Shown here piece by piece: positions 55,239-64,000 of a stretch of DNA of 64,000 nt; the first letter of the stretch is position 1; every line of letters begins with the position of its first letter. This DNA comes from RECH01 sp964431105. Its GTDB lineage: Bacteria; Cyanobacteriota; Cyanobacteriia; RECH01. The stretch spans positions 1 through 64,000 of the forward strand of contig CAYSIR010000001.1 of the NCBI GenBank assembly GCA_964431105.1, written 5' to 3'. A model generated the notes under the pieces. The model saw nothing but the letters and a program-made list of their open reading frames with translations. It ran no database searches and was not told the origin of the DNA. The position numbers were made by a program, and so were the translations under genes.

Positions 55239-56957
55239 TCAACTGGCCATGGCATACTGCACCAACTGCATCAATCGCTGTCTTAGGGTTTCGAGACCAA
55301 GGCGATCGCTCGCCGATACAAACACCGCTTGGGGATATTCTTCAGTGGCGATCGCTAGGGTCTCACTGTTGACCTGATCAATCTTGTTAAAGACCAGCAA
55401 AATCGGCCCCGGTGTAATCGGCATTTCAGACAAAATTTGCATCACCGAGCGAATGTGGCTTTGCCATGCCGGATGGGATAAGTCCACCAAATGCAGCAGG
55501 GCATCGGCTTCGGTTACTTCTTCCAATGTGGCGCGAAAGGCATCGACGAGCGGCGGCGGCAATTCATGAATAAAACCAACTGTATCCGTCAGCACCACCG
55601 ACACCGCTTCATGGGTCATCGGATCGGTGATCATCAACCGCCGCGTGGTGGGATCGAGGGTGGCAAAGAGTTGGTCAGCAGTGTACACTTCGGCATTGGT
55701 TAGCACATTCAGCAGCGTAGACTTACCGGCATTGGTATAGCCCACCACCGCAATCGAAGGAACTTGCTGATGCTGACGCTGTTGACGAAGACGCGATCGA
55801 TGGGCTTGCAGTTGGTTAACCTCTTGCTGCAACCGCGAAATTCGGCGCTGGATGGCGCGGCGTTCGGTCTCCAGTTTGGTTTCACCGGGGCCCCTTGTGC
55901 CGATGCCGCCCCCCAATCGAGACATTTCTCGCCCGCGCCCAGTGAGTCGCGGCATGGTGTATTCTAGCTGAGCCAGTTCGACCTGTAACTTTCCGGCGCC
56001 TGATTGGGCCCGCTGAGCGAAAATGTCGAGGATGACTTCGGTGCGATCGACGACGCGCACGCCGACGCGGTTTTCAAGGTTTCGCACTTGGGCGGGGGAG
56101 AGGTCGCGATCGAAGGCGACGAGGTTGGCGCCAATGGTTTGTACTGTCAGGGCAATTTCCTGCACTTTTCCGTCACCCACAACGGTTTGGGGATGGGGGC
56201 GCGATCGCTTTTGGCAAAGAATTTGTAGCACTTCGCCCCCTGCCGTTTCTACCAGCCGCGAGAGTTCTGCAACGCCATCTCGGAAGCGCTGGTCAGAAAC
56301 CTCTTGGGTATGAACACCGACGATGAGGACGCGATCGTGGTCAAGGTCAACATCCTCCGCTACATACTGCCGTCGAAATTCTTCTTCTAGCCCTTCTGCT
56401 AGGTCAATAAAATCCTGCTGGGCTAAAGCATCGAGCTGCATGGGATCAGACATAATCCAGCGGACTTCGGGATGGGGCACCAAATGCGCCAGATAGGTTT
56501 CTTTGATGTAGCCCGTTGCCGTACCGCCTCGTCGCGTAAACCCTTGTCCCGAAAGCGTCAACACTGTAAGGGCATCCAATCGCTGAATGGCCATCGCTGT
56601 CAGGTCGGCGTTACTGGGGCTATGGCTTTTCAGTTGGGTGGCAATGCAGCGAATGCCGCAGAGCCGTTCGGTGCCGTAGCGGGGCAGCTCTAGGGGAGGA
56701 ATTTGGGTCTGAGACGGAGTGCCTACCCCCACCCGAATGACCTGCCCGCGGCGATTGATGTAGGCGCAGAGGGGTTGCTTAATGTCAGTGCTGACGGCGG
56801 CAAGACGCTGGGCAAACTCAGGCGTAGTGATGCGATCGCCCGGTATGCGCTGATGGTAGAGCCGCTGAATCTGCTTAAGTTGATTGGGTTTCAGTCCCTT
56901 CAGGTTGCCGTAAATGGTTTCGATAGGCCGTCTCGACCGAAATACTGGTCGCCTCAC
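55239..56957 (-). CDS. hflX: GTPase HflX
   Basis: The 572 residues have a ~190-residue N-terminal extension typical of cyanobacterial HflX, then the HflX nucleotide-binding domain (VVGDGKVQEIALTVQTIGANLVAFD-type and the GGIGTRGPGETKLETERR segment). The G domain follows: G1 GYTNAGKST, G3 DTVGFI, G4 NKID. HflX binds the 50S or 70S ribosome and rescues stalled or stressed ribosomes. The start is GTG (MRRPVFRSRRPIETIYGN), and the exact start is uncertain. The gene diverges from nothing close by. Confidence 0.96.
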   Translation of the reverse strand: MRRPVFRSRRPIETIYGNLKGLKPNQLKQIQRLYHQRIPGDRITTPEFAQRLAAVSTDIKQPLCAYINRRGQVIRVGVGTPSQTQIPPLELPRYGTERLCGIRCIATQLKSHSPSNADLTAMAIQRLDALTVLTLSGQGFTRRGGTATGYIKETYLAHLVPHPEVRWIMSDPMQLDALAQQDFIDLAEGLEEEFRRQYVAEDVDLDHDRVLIVGVHTQEVSDQRFRDGVAELSRLVETAGGEVLQILCQKRSRPHPQTVVGDGKVQEIALTVQTIGANLVAFDRDLSPAQVRNLENRVGVRVVDRTEVILDIFAQRAQSGAGKLQVELAQLEYTMPRLTGRGREMSRLGGGIGTRGPGETKLETERRAIQRRISRLQQEVNQLQAHRSRLRQQRQHQQVPSIAVVGYTNAGKSTLLNVLTNAEVYTADQLFATLDPTTRRLMITDPMTHEAVSVVLTDTVGFIHELPPPLVDAFRATLEEVTEADALLHLVDLSHPAWQSHIRSVMQILSEMPITPGPILLVFNKIDQVNSETLAIATEEYPQAVFVSASDRLGLETLRQRLMQLVQYAMAS

Positions 56958-57147
56958 TCAACAAACACTCGATCGCCCAGCCCTCACTGAGTAAACGTGC
57001 GATCGCAGCGTGTTCATCATTCTATCGAGTGGTTTAGGTTTTGGGGCCAGACCAACGGACTCAAACCATGATTGAACATAGCCCTTCAGAACCGTACAAC
57101 CGTTGTATAACCTCAATCGCCGTCCTAGGTATATCATCCCACCGGGG

Positions 57148-57903
57148 CTATCCCATCTGCATCAGATGGCGGCGGCGCTCCAGCACTTTGGTCGGATCAA
57201 TCACACACACCGCCTCAGCTAGCGGCATCTGACGTTGAGACTGATCAAAAATATTAACCTGGTAAACGTAGTGATTATCCATATCTACGCCTGTCAGCCA
57301 GCCACTCTTGGGATGGTACGCTCCAGTGTCAATATCAAGCCAGCCCGACCCTTGAGCCAGTTCGCCAGGCTTGACCCCAGGCAACGTAAAAGTAATGGTA
57401 TGACCAGTGATAATAGTCTTATTTTCAAAATAGGGCTGGGCAATGCTGTGAAACTGTTCTCGAATCCAGCAAAATTCCTGAATAGTCTGCTCTGCAACGG
57501 GCAGCCCAGGATGTACGCCAGCATGGACTAGCCAAATGTCCCCAAGATCGAGGTGAGTGGGTAGCGTGCGGGCCCAGTCGCGGTGTTCGAGCAACAAATC
57601 CACGCTTTTGTAACTAGACACAGTAGACTGCCCACCGCTGTAGAGCCAAGCCTGTAGGGCCGGAGGATGAACGCCGTCATCTAGCAAGGCATCCAGCATC
57701 AAGTTTTCGTGGTTGCCAAGGAGCGAGGTGTGACCATTGTTTCGGACAAATTCCACCACATCGGCACTTTTGGGACCACGATCAATTAAGTCGCCCAAGA
57801 AGTACAAATTATCATCACTGCCAGGGGCGATCGCCTCCAACAATGCCATCAGTCCGTCGTAATGACCGTGTACGTCTCCGATAAATATCCGGCGGTTAAC
57901 CAC
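57148..57903 (-). CDS. Calcineurin-like metallophosphoesterase (serine/threonine phosphatase type)
   Basis: The 251-residue protein carries the PPP-type metal motifs GDVHGHYDGL (9-18), GDLIDRGP and LLGNHE (about 63-68), plus a later HAGVHPG and ITGHT. It resembles the bacterial PrpA/PrpE-type Ser/Thr phosphatases, which dephosphorylate proteins or diadenosine polyphosphates. The substrate cannot be inferred. The start is GTG (MVNRRIFIGDVHG). The pseudokinase described above is 44 kb away and not obviously linked. Confidence 0.88.
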   Translation of the reverse strand: MVNRRIFIGDVHGHYDGLMALLEAIAPGSDDNLYFLGDLIDRGPKSADVVEFVRNNGHTSLLGNHENLMLDALLDDGVHPPALQAWLYSGGQSTVSSYKSVDLLLEHRDWARTLPTHLDLGDIWLVHAGVHPGLPVAEQTIQEFCWIREQFHSIAQPYFENKTIITGHTITFTLPGVKPGELAQGSGWLDIDTGAYHPKSGWLTGVDMDNHYVYQVNIFDQSQRQMPLAEAVCVIDPTKVLERRRHLMQMG

Positions 57904-58654
57904 TGCTTCCTAATCCTTAACGATAGTTGGGCTACACTCAACACTGACTTATGCGCTGTAGCGACACAACTGAATAGTCATCCATGTAAGCAACATAGCA
58001 AATCTTGGGTAGGCGCTAGGCATGAGCAGACCTTAACACACTGGGCATTTCGACTAAGCCAGCGGTAGTAGCGCAGACTAACCACATAAGTCCAGATGGT
58101 GATAAATCTAGGTAGAAGGCACTTAAATCAGCGTGCATCGCAATCTCAGATCAATGCTAACGTCTTCATTCCATACTGCGCGATCGCCCCAGCCAACGGT
58201 TGCAAAAAATGTGTAGAAGCCATAAAGGAATCATGAAAATTCCACCCTGGCAGCAGGTTGACATGACTAACATGACCGGGGCGATCGCAGCGTGATCCGT
58301 CATGGCATCCATATACTTAGCGTTTCTGATTAGCATTTCTGATTAGCATTTCTGATTGCCCCGACGCATGCCATCTGCGATGTCCTAGCAGCGACGGGCT
58401 GAATGAACCGCATCGTTTCCTTGGGTTTGAACGGATTTTGTGCCCCACTCAGCACGGCTGAACTTATGCAGAACTTCATCGCGGCGCGTCCGTCTTTCAG
58501 TAGAATGTCAAATGCGTGGCTCATCTTCCGTTCGGGTTAATGTCGATTATGGTCGGTTGCGATCTGGTGCATTCTGGAGCAGCGGCTTGAAATGAGCGAT
58601 CGCGTCACATGCATTGACACAGCAGGCACTGAACCACAACAAGGCAAAATTTCT
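57904..58654. other. Spacer between the phosphatase and the DUF4330 gene
   Basis: No gene found. A 13-bp unit TAGCATTTCTGAT is repeated three times in tandem (58318-58356), the first copy with one change. Confidence 0.5.
58318..58356. repeat. Short tandem repeat, 3 x 13 bp
   Basis: Three head-to-tail copies: TAGCGTTTCTGAT, TAGCATTTCTGAT, TAGCATTTCTGAT. It is non-coding, and such arrays are prone to length change. Confidence 0.85.
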
Positions 58655-59191
58655 ATGGCAATCATTGATTCACAGGGGCGACTCTTCGGTAAACTCAGCA
58701 TTTTGGATATTGGAGCTGCGCTGATCATTTTGCTAGTGATTGCCGGAATTTTTCTGTTTCCTGGGAATTCAGGCTCGGTCGCCCAGCTTGGTGTACAGAC
58801 CCAGCCAATTGAAGTTGATTTGATGGTGCGGGGGTTGACGGTAGCCGAACCGCAGGCATTGGTTGAGACGATTGAAAATGAGGGCGCTACGAATGTCATT
58901 ATCCGCAACCAACCGGCTGGGCGCGTCAATGTGAAATCGGTCAAAGAACTGCCGCGATCGGTGGCGGTTCCCCAACCGGATGGGTCGGTTGTGTCGTTTC
59001 CCGATCCCCGTCCAGAGCTAAATTTCACACTGGATATGCTGGTGACGCTAGAGGATGAGGCGCAGATTCAGGATGGCGGCCCGGTATTTGGTGGCGCAAA
59101 GGTAAAAATTGGGACTCAGGTTGAGATTGAAGGGCAAACCTATCGCTTCAATACCACGGTTGTAGGGGTGCGGTTGCCGGAGGCAAGTTAG
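58655..59191 (+). CDS. DUF4330 family membrane protein
   Basis: The 178-residue protein has one membrane span near residues 14-36 (LSILDIGAALIILLVIAGIF) and an extracytoplasmic domain rich in beta-strand sequence (VGTQVEIEGQTYRFNTTVVGVRL at the end). The family is common in cyanobacteria and uncharacterised. I use the ATG at 58655 (MAIIDSQGRLFGKL), the family's usual opening, rather than an in-frame start at 58592. Its stop overlaps the stop of the permease gene by a few bases, so the two converge and overlap. Confidence 0.82.
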   Translation: MAIIDSQGRLFGKLSILDIGAALIILLVIAGIFLFPGNSGSVAQLGVQTQPIEVDLMVRGLTVAEPQALVETIENEGATNVIIRNQPAGRVNVKSVKELPRSVAVPQPDGSVVSFPDPRPELNFTLDMLVTLEDEAQIQDGGPVFGGAKVKIGTQVEIEGQTYRFNTTVVGVRLPEAS

Positions 59192-59853
59192 CGAGATGAC
59201 AAGCTGAGTGAGTCAGATGGGGTTTTCTGAGCTTGGATGGACGGGGCAAACTGACGTTGAATGGCGATGAGGACAGCGTTGATTGCTAGGGCTAATAAGG
59301 ACACCGCGATCGCCCCAGCCCAGATTTTGTCGTAGCGTCCGGCTTGGGCGATGCCCTCAAACAACAGCGTGCCCAGTCCACCCGCCCCAAATTTTGCGCC
59401 AATGGTGGCAATGGCGATCGCCACAATCGCCGATAGCCGCACCCCTGCCAAAAAGACTGGTAAAACGAGCGGCACCTGTACGCGCCACCAGCGCTGCCAG
59501 GGGTTCATGCCCATACCTTTCGCAGCTTCCAGGATAGCTGGATCAATGGATTGCAGCGCCACAGATAAGTTGCGAACGAGAATGACCTGAATGTAAAGCA
59601 CCATCGCGGCGATGACGGATTGGGCGTTGAGGCCCAGTAGCGGCACAAGCAAGATAATCAGGGCCAGGCTAGGAATGGTGTAAATAATGCCCAAGGTTCC
59701 CATCACCGGGATGGCTAGCCATTGAACCCGACTGATCACTGCGGCTAGCGGTACGGCCACAAGGATGGCGATCGCTAGAGCAATGCTGGTCATTTGCAAG
59801 TGCTGGAGTAGATAGCTAAACACGATGCCTGGATTAGCAAGAAGGTAGCGCAT
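59188..59853 (-). CDS. Osmoprotectant-type ABC transporter permease (OpuCB-like)
   Basis: The 221-residue protein has about five to six membrane spans and the binding-protein-dependent inner-membrane signature ILEAAKGMGMNPWQRWWRVQVPLVLPVFLAGVR-like segment, ending in KFGAGGLGTLLFEGIAQAG. It matches permeases of glycine betaine/OpuC importers. The binding protein and ATPase are encoded at 46.4-48.4 kb, so this looks like the missing permease of that system, on the opposite strand and 11 kb away. I use the ATG at 59851-59853 (MRYLLANPGIVFSYLLQ); a TTG further up is less likely. Confidence 0.85.
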   Translation of the reverse strand: MRYLLANPGIVFSYLLQHLQMTSIALAIAILVAVPLAAVISRVQWLAIPVMGTLGIIYTIPSLALIILLVPLLGLNAQSVIAAMVLYIQVILVRNLSVALQSIDPAILEAAKGMGMNPWQRWWRVQVPLVLPVFLAGVRLSAIVAIAIATIGAKFGAGGLGTLLFEGIAQAGRYDKIWAGAIAVSLLALAINAVLIAIQRQFAPSIQAQKTPSDSLSLSSR

Positions 59854-59903
59854 AATTAACAGTAAGAATATTAGTGAGACAGTTGACCTAATTAAGGACA
59901 ATC

Positions 59904-60059
59904 ATGCAAGTGAAAGCAGAATTTGAGACTGCTCTTAAAGAATTGACCGGTACACTGGCAGAGTATGTGAGTACGGATGACGGTCAATGGTCAGTCAAAG
60001 GATTGGTCGTGATTCAGCAAAATGTGGGAGCTCGCATCGCCAGGAATCTCAGAGTATGA
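59904..60059 (+). pseudogene. N-terminal remnant of an EcoRV-family-like restriction endonuclease
   Basis: A 51-codon frame reads MQVKAEFETALKELTGTLAE then YVSTDDGQWSVKG. This resembles the N-terminus of type II restriction enzymes of a cyanobacterial EcoRV-like family, in which the next residues would be FIDxFKNIYTISSDTK. Here the frame diverges directly after SVKG (LVVIQQNVGARIARNLRV, then stop), so the nuclease core is missing. The family assignment is from memory; the truncation is what the sequence shows. An IS630-type remnant lies 80 bases downstream. Confidence 0.42.
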
Positions 60060-60140
60060 CTGTCTATGCCCAAAAAGACTGATGCATAAGAGCTTCAGCT
60101 ATTGTTACAGATTTTCCCACCCATGTCTGACGCACAATCA

Positions 60141-60311
60141 AATGGATGACCTCCAGCACTTCCAATCCGTTGTCGAGGCCCATAGGGAGTTGATCCAGCA
60201 AGAGATGAGCCAACGATGGCCTGAGCTAGTCAGTTGCAAACTAATGGCTCAAGCTGAGTGGATGTGATACGGGAAGCCTTCAGGCTTGTGCCCCAATTAT
60301 CCGTCCAATTG
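60141..60311 (+). mobile_element. Second IS630-type remnant
   Basis: Here MDDLQHFQSVVEAHRELIQQ, EMSQRWPELVSCKLMAQAEW lines up with the part of the first element that reads MDDPQQF...VVDAYGELTQPE MSQR...SELVSCKLVAQAWW. It is followed by a diverged copy of the same terminal repeat (CCAATTATCCGTCCAATTG). The N-terminal part and left end are lost. It is an older or more damaged copy of the element at 48510-48881. Confidence 0.75.
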
Positions 60312-60339
60312 CTGTATCAGCCGTGACGGTGCGATCGCC

Positions 60340-62697
60340 CTAAGATTCCACCCGCTGCAACAATGCCAGCTTAGGATCAAGTATTTTCTGTCCCAAGCTT
60401 GGAAATTTAACGGCTAAGCATATCTTATTTCCTGCACCAAAAATATGGGTGATATGCCCCTCGCCGTAGGCTTTGTGGATGACGCGATCGCCCACATTCC
60501 AGTCATCCTCATGGCTGCCTTCTGGGTCAGTCACCTTTCGTTCACGGGTAGTGTGATGGGCGATCGGTGTTGTCCACTTTTCGGGTAAGGCGCGATCGGA
60601 GCTAGTCAATATCAGGTCGCGGGGCAGCTCAGATAAGAATAAAGATGGGCTAGACGGTTCGCGGTTGCCATAGAGGCGGCGTTCGCAAGCATGGGTAATA
60701 AACAGCCGTTCTTGGGCGCGGGTGATGCCAACATAACAGAGCCGTCGTTCTTCTTCCAGCGCCATCGGGTCATCCATCGAGCGATAGTTAGGGAACAACC
60801 CCTGTTCTACACCCACCAAGAACACGACTGGAAATTCCAGCCCCTTAGAGGAGTGCAGCGTCATGAGTGAAACGCGATCGCTCCCTTCTTCCACATTGTC
60901 CAAATCCGAGGCTAGGGAGGCATTCGCCAAAAACATCATCAGGTTGGTTTCTTCGTTATCATCCTCAAATTGCAGCACCGCGTTGTAGAGTTCCTGGACG
61001 TTGCCAACCCGCTCTAGCGCTTCGTCCGTGCCTTTTTCCCTCAGGTCTTCCAGATAGCCCGAATCTTCTAACACGCCCTGCACAATCTCTGAAGCAGCGC
61101 GATCCTCCACCAAGCCTTGCCACGTTTTCAGCATTTCAGCAAACTTCAGCACCGATCGCGCCGATCGCCCAGCCAAGGTTTTCACCGACGCTTCATCCTG
61201 CAAAATTTCCCAGAGGGGAACGCCAAGCTGGGCGGCGGCTGATTCGATGCGATCGAGCGTTGCTTTGCCAATGCCGCGTCGCGGGGTATTGATAATGCGC
61301 TTTAGGCTGACAGTATCGGCTGGATTCGCGATCGCCCGCAAATAGGCCAGCACATCCTTAATTTCGCGGCGATCGTAGAACCGTAGCCCGCCCACCACCG
61401 TATAGGGAATACCAAAGCTGACCAAGGCCTCCTCAAAAGCGCGAGACTGGGCGTTGGTGCGATAGAGAATAGCAAATGCGCCCCAGTTGAGTTCAGGATT
61501 GTTCTCCTCCAGTTGGCGAATTTGGCGCACAATAAACTGAGCTTCGTCTACTTCATCGCTAGCGCGATGGCAGAAAACCATCTCACCACTGCCCCGCGTT
61601 GGTCGCAACACCTTATCAATGCGTTCGGTATTATTTTCAATCAGGTGATTTGCCAGTTGCAATATATTTTCAGTCGAGCGGTAATTTTCCTCTAGCTTGA
61701 CCATCGATCGCGTATCATCATCCGGCAGCCCGTCTCCAAAATCACCTTGGAAGTCCATCAAAATCGTGAAATCGGCCGCGCGGAAGGAATAAATAGATTG
61801 ATCCGCATCACCCACCACAAAAATTGACCGATGGTTCCAGTCATCAAACTGCTGGGAATCGGCACCATTGGTCGTCAGCAGGCGAATCAAGTCATATTGC
61901 GTACGGTTAGTATCCTGATACTCATCCACCAAAATATGGCGAAAGCGGCGATGCCAATAGTCCAACACCTGCTCATTTTGCTGAAATAGCCTCACTGGAA
62001 TCAAAATCAGGTCATCAAAGTCAAGCGCATTATTGGCGGCGAGGGCGGATTGGTAATAGGAATAGACTTCTGCAATCACCCGACCGCGATAGTTGGGTTG
62101 CTCAACTTCTACCTCCTTCGGCGACCAGCCCTGGTTTTTGGCATTACTGATGGCGTAGCGCACCGATCGCGGCTCGAATTTCTTATCGTCTAGGTTAAGC
62201 TGCTTGGTGACAATTTCTTTGACCAAACTTTGCGCGTCAGATTCATCAAAGATCGAAAAGTTGCGGTTCCACTGTCGCCCTTGGTCGTCCTGATATTTGT
62301 CAACATCGAAGCGGAGCATGCGGGAGCAAAGGGCGTGAAATGTGCCAATCCATAAATGCTTAGTGACGGTGCGATAGATGTGCGATCGCAATTGCGTCTG
62401 CTGGGGGAGGGGAAGCGCATCCAGAGGTTTACCAAACCGTTGCTGAGCGTCCTGTTCAGCGAACAGCCGTTCGATGCGTTCCTTCATTTCGCGGGCCGCT
62501 TTGTTGGTAAACGTGACTGCCAAAATATTTTCCGGACTGATCCGATGGGTTAGCACCAAGTTGGCAATGCGGTACGTGAGGGCGCGGGTTTTGCCAGACC
62601 CGGCCCCCGCGACCACCAGCATCGGCCCACAAAAATGCTCAACGGCTCTCCGCTGAGAGGGGTTGAGATGACCAAGAAAATCAGTGGTTTGCGTCAT
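60340..62697 (-). CDS. pcrA: UvrD/PcrA-type ATP-dependent DNA helicase
   Basis: The protein of 785 residues has superfamily 1A helicase motifs: I GAGSGKTRALTYRI (about 31-44), Ia TFTNKAAREMKER, II LVDEYQDTN, III VGDADQSIYSFRAAD, IV, V and VI (TLHSSKGLEFPVVFLVG, VGITRAQERL). The C-terminus (EGSHEDDWNVGDRVIHKAYGEGHI) holds the Tudor-like RNA-polymerase-binding domain of PcrA. It acts in nucleotide excision repair, rolling-circle replication and removal of recombination or transcription complexes. The ATG at 62697 gives MTQTTDFLGHLNPSQRRAV, the usual start. The gene stands alone. Confidence 0.97.
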   Translation of the reverse strand: MTQTTDFLGHLNPSQRRAVEHFCGPMLVVAGAGSGKTRALTYRIANLVLTHRISPENILAVTFTNKAAREMKERIERLFAEQDAQQRFGKPLDALPLPQQTQLRSHIYRTVTKHLWIGTFHALCSRMLRFDVDKYQDDQGRQWNRNFSIFDESDAQSLVKEIVTKQLNLDDKKFEPRSVRYAISNAKNQGWSPKEVEVEQPNYRGRVIAEVYSYYQSALAANNALDFDDLILIPVRLFQQNEQVLDYWHRRFRHILVDEYQDTNRTQYDLIRLLTTNGADSQQFDDWNHRSIFVVGDADQSIYSFRAADFTILMDFQGDFGDGLPDDDTRSMVKLEENYRSTENILQLANHLIENNTERIDKVLRPTRGSGEMVFCHRASDEVDEAQFIVRQIRQLEENNPELNWGAFAILYRTNAQSRAFEEALVSFGIPYTVVGGLRFYDRREIKDVLAYLRAIANPADTVSLKRIINTPRRGIGKATLDRIESAAAQLGVPLWEILQDEASVKTLAGRSARSVLKFAEMLKTWQGLVEDRAASEIVQGVLEDSGYLEDLREKGTDEALERVGNVQELYNAVLQFEDDNEETNLMMFLANASLASDLDNVEEGSDRVSLMTLHSSKGLEFPVVFLVGVEQGLFPNYRSMDDPMALEEERRLCYVGITRAQERLFITHACERRLYGNREPSSPSLFLSELPRDLILTSSDRALPEKWTTPIAHHTTRERKVTDPEGSHEDDWNVGDRVIHKAYGEGHITHIFGAGNKICLAVKFPSLGQKILDPKLALLQRVES

Positions 62698-62881
62698 GAA
62701 TGACCTACGAAAACGTGAATAGTTTGAAGAGTGACCAACTTACGTTAGGGTATCGCATTTGTCCCACTCCTTATTAGTCCAACACTAGACCTGTGTTTCA
62801 TTCATTTGCCAGACGGCCCATCCTTAAAGGCGTAGGCTACGATCAAAATTTCGCCCTTATTGTCAATCATTGTCAGTCGTT

Positions 62882-63754
62882 ATGTTTCGATCTCTTCACT
62901 TTGCCCCTGTCGGAATTGCGTTGGCCCTTTGGATAGGCAATCCGGCGATCGCCCAATCTAGCCGTGAGCCGCTGTGCGGGCCGCCAGCCCTTGACCGCGC
63001 TGTGACCCATGTTGTGCAACCCGGCGAGACATTAGACACAATCGCGATCGCCTATGGTGTGATTCCCGCCACCCTGATTGGCTTCAACCCATCGTTGCAA
63101 ACTGGGTCAGCCGCCGTCGGCAGCACTCTGCTCATTCCTCCCTTCAACGGCATTCGCGTCTCGGTTCCGGCAGGGACAACGTGGCAAGACCTAGCGAGTC
63201 AGTACAACGTGCGGGATGATGTGCTGTTTGAGGTCAACGGCTGCACCATGACCCCAGCCGCGACGGTATTTGTGCCAGGCGTCAACTGGTCGCCCAATGG
63301 TACGCCGCCGATCCCAGCCCTAGCTGATTTACCCATCAATGGCTATCCGTTACCCAATCCGGTAGAAGTAACCGCAGGCTACGGTTGGCAGATTGATCCA
63401 GCGATCGGAGAAGTCGTGTTTCATAGCGGCGTGGACTTGGCGGCCGATGCCGGAACCCCAGTGTTAGCAGTAGGCAGCGGCACGATCGCCTTTGCCAATG
63501 AACAGGGCGACTACGGCAACCTGGTGGTGATCAACCACAATCAAGGTCTCCAGACCCGCTATGCCCAGCTTGACACAGTAACCGTCACAGTGGGGCAAAC
63601 CGTGTCCCAAGGGCAGGAAATTGGCACCGTCGGCGCAACGGGGCGGGTGGTATCGCCGCACTTGCATTTTGAAATACGCACCAATTCAGATTTGGGCTGG
63701 GTTGCCCGCGATCCGGCGGACTACATTCCTGAAACGTCGTTGGTGCGGAGATAA
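62882..63754 (+). CDS. Secreted LysM-M23 metallopeptidase
   Basis: The 290 residues start with a signal peptide (MFRSLHFAPVGIALALWIGN-type, cleavage near AIAQ). One clear LysM domain follows (THVVQPGETLDTIAIAYGVI), then a second, shorter LysM-like segment (SVPAGTTWQDLASQYNV), and a C-terminal M23 peptidase domain with HSGVDLAA (zinc H and D) and SPHLHFEI (HxH). M23/LytM enzymes cut peptidoglycan cross-links. I use ATG 62882; a TTG four codons earlier is possible. It stands alone, next to an ABC exporter gene running towards it. Confidence 0.93.
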   Translation: MFRSLHFAPVGIALALWIGNPAIAQSSREPLCGPPALDRAVTHVVQPGETLDTIAIAYGVIPATLIGFNPSLQTGSAAVGSTLLIPPFNGIRVSVPAGTTWQDLASQYNVRDDVLFEVNGCTMTPAATVFVPGVNWSPNGTPPIPALADLPINGYPLPNPVEVTAGYGWQIDPAIGEVVFHSGVDLAADAGTPVLAVGSGTIAFANEQGDYGNLVVINHNQGLQTRYAQLDTVTVTVGQTVSQGQEIGTVGATGRVVSPHLHFEIRTNSDLGWVARDPADYIPETSLVRR

Positions 63755-63875
63755 GTTTTGGTTTTGCTATTTTAGTTTGGTGGATGGGGTGCGATCGCAT
63801 CGCCGATTATCGATTAAGGGGCAAATTAAGGATCAATTGCCAGCCCCCATCCGACCCGGTTCTAAACCATCGCCT

Positions 63876-64000
63876 CTACTGCAGCACTTCCTCTAGCTTA
63901 TGCTGCTCCCAAAGTTCCAAATATAGCCCACCCTGCGCCAACAGTTCACTGTGAGTTCCGGACTGAACAATCGCACCGCGCTCCATCACCAAAATGCGAT
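63876..64000 (-). CDS. ABC exporter ATP-binding/permease protein (C-terminal end, runs off the window)
   Basis: The last ~41 codons read RILVMERGAIVQSGTHSELL AQGGLYLELWEQHKLEEVLQ then stop. The RILVMERGxIVxxGTHxELLxxxGxYxxL pattern is the C-terminus of ABC transporter ATPase domains, most often of the exporter (fused TMD-NBD) type. The rest lies beyond the right edge, so the substrate class is unknown. Its stop is about 120 bases from the stop of the LysM-M23 gene, and the two converge. Confidence 0.85.
   Translation of the reverse strand, partial: RILVMERGAIVQSGTHSELLAQGGLYLELWEQHKLEEVLQ

Larger units (their letters stand above)
59854..60339. other. Spacer holding two gene remnants
   Basis: It contains the N-terminal remnant of a possible restriction nuclease gene (59904-60059) and an IS630-type remnant (60141-60311). 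Confidence 0.6.

Noticed and set aside
1..64000. tRNA genes and CRISPR arrays
   Set aside because: I searched by eye for GGTTCGAATC-type T-loops and regular direct repeats in the spacers and found none convincing. A covariance search would be decisive.

Overview
This window is cyanobacterial chromosome. Three things point that way: GCGATCGC (HIP1-type) octamers recur throughout, several genes belong to cyanobacterium-typical families (DUF3177, DUF2949, DUF4330, the Ftn2/ZipN division protein, a RarA-methyltransferase fusion, HflX with a long N-terminal extension), and signalling proteins have multi-GAF/PAS architectures. I cannot name the species. A filamentous or Leptolyngbya-like lineage is possible but unproven. 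I saw no tRNA, rRNA, CRISPR array or prophage.

Layout. 0-5.5 kb: start of an O-methyltransferase, a DUF3177 membrane protein, an ADP-forming acyl-CoA synthetase fused to a GNAT acetyltransferase, and an M48 metalloprotease. A 100-N gap before the protease looks like an assembly artefact, because both sides carry the same 55 bp. 5.7-11.4 kb: trmFO, a GldG-family membrane protein, ribosomal proteins L35 and L20, a solute-binding protein and a small hypothetical. 11.4-13.3 kb: a kinase-like protein with nine WG repeats whose DFG and HRDxK motifs are broken. 14.9-24.7 kb: lipA, a GAF histidine kinase, an aminotransferase, a group 2 sigma factor, a HerA-like ATPase and mraY. 26.7-32.2 kb: two overlapping two-component genes. 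32.8-43.3 kb: ftn2/zipN, cysC, the rarA fusion, glgB and a glucosylglycerol-hydrolase-like GH13 enzyme. 43.4-44.5 kb: an AT-richer, HIP1-free two-gene cassette (TdeIII-like restriction nuclease plus a possible papain-fold protein). 44.6-48.4 kb: cry-DASH and two osmoprotectant ABC genes; the matching permease is 11 kb away at 59.2 kb. 49-63.8 kb: a lytic transglycosylase, a CPBP protease, clpS, an alpha/beta hydrolase, DUF2949, hflX, a phosphatase, DUF4330, a UvrD/PcrA helicase and a LysM-M23 peptidase. The window ends in an ABC exporter.

Most genes are single-gene housekeeping units with little operon structure. Exceptions are rpmI-rplT, the overlapping kinase pair and the osmoprotectant pair. 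Most of what is unusual lies in the spacers, which carry several families of small inverted-repeat elements. Three of these have visible target-site duplications. There are also two internally deleted relatives of an IS630-type element and a remnant of a second restriction-nuclease gene. The strongest candidates for new biology are the WG-repeat pseudokinase, the restriction/papain-like cassette and the MITE families.
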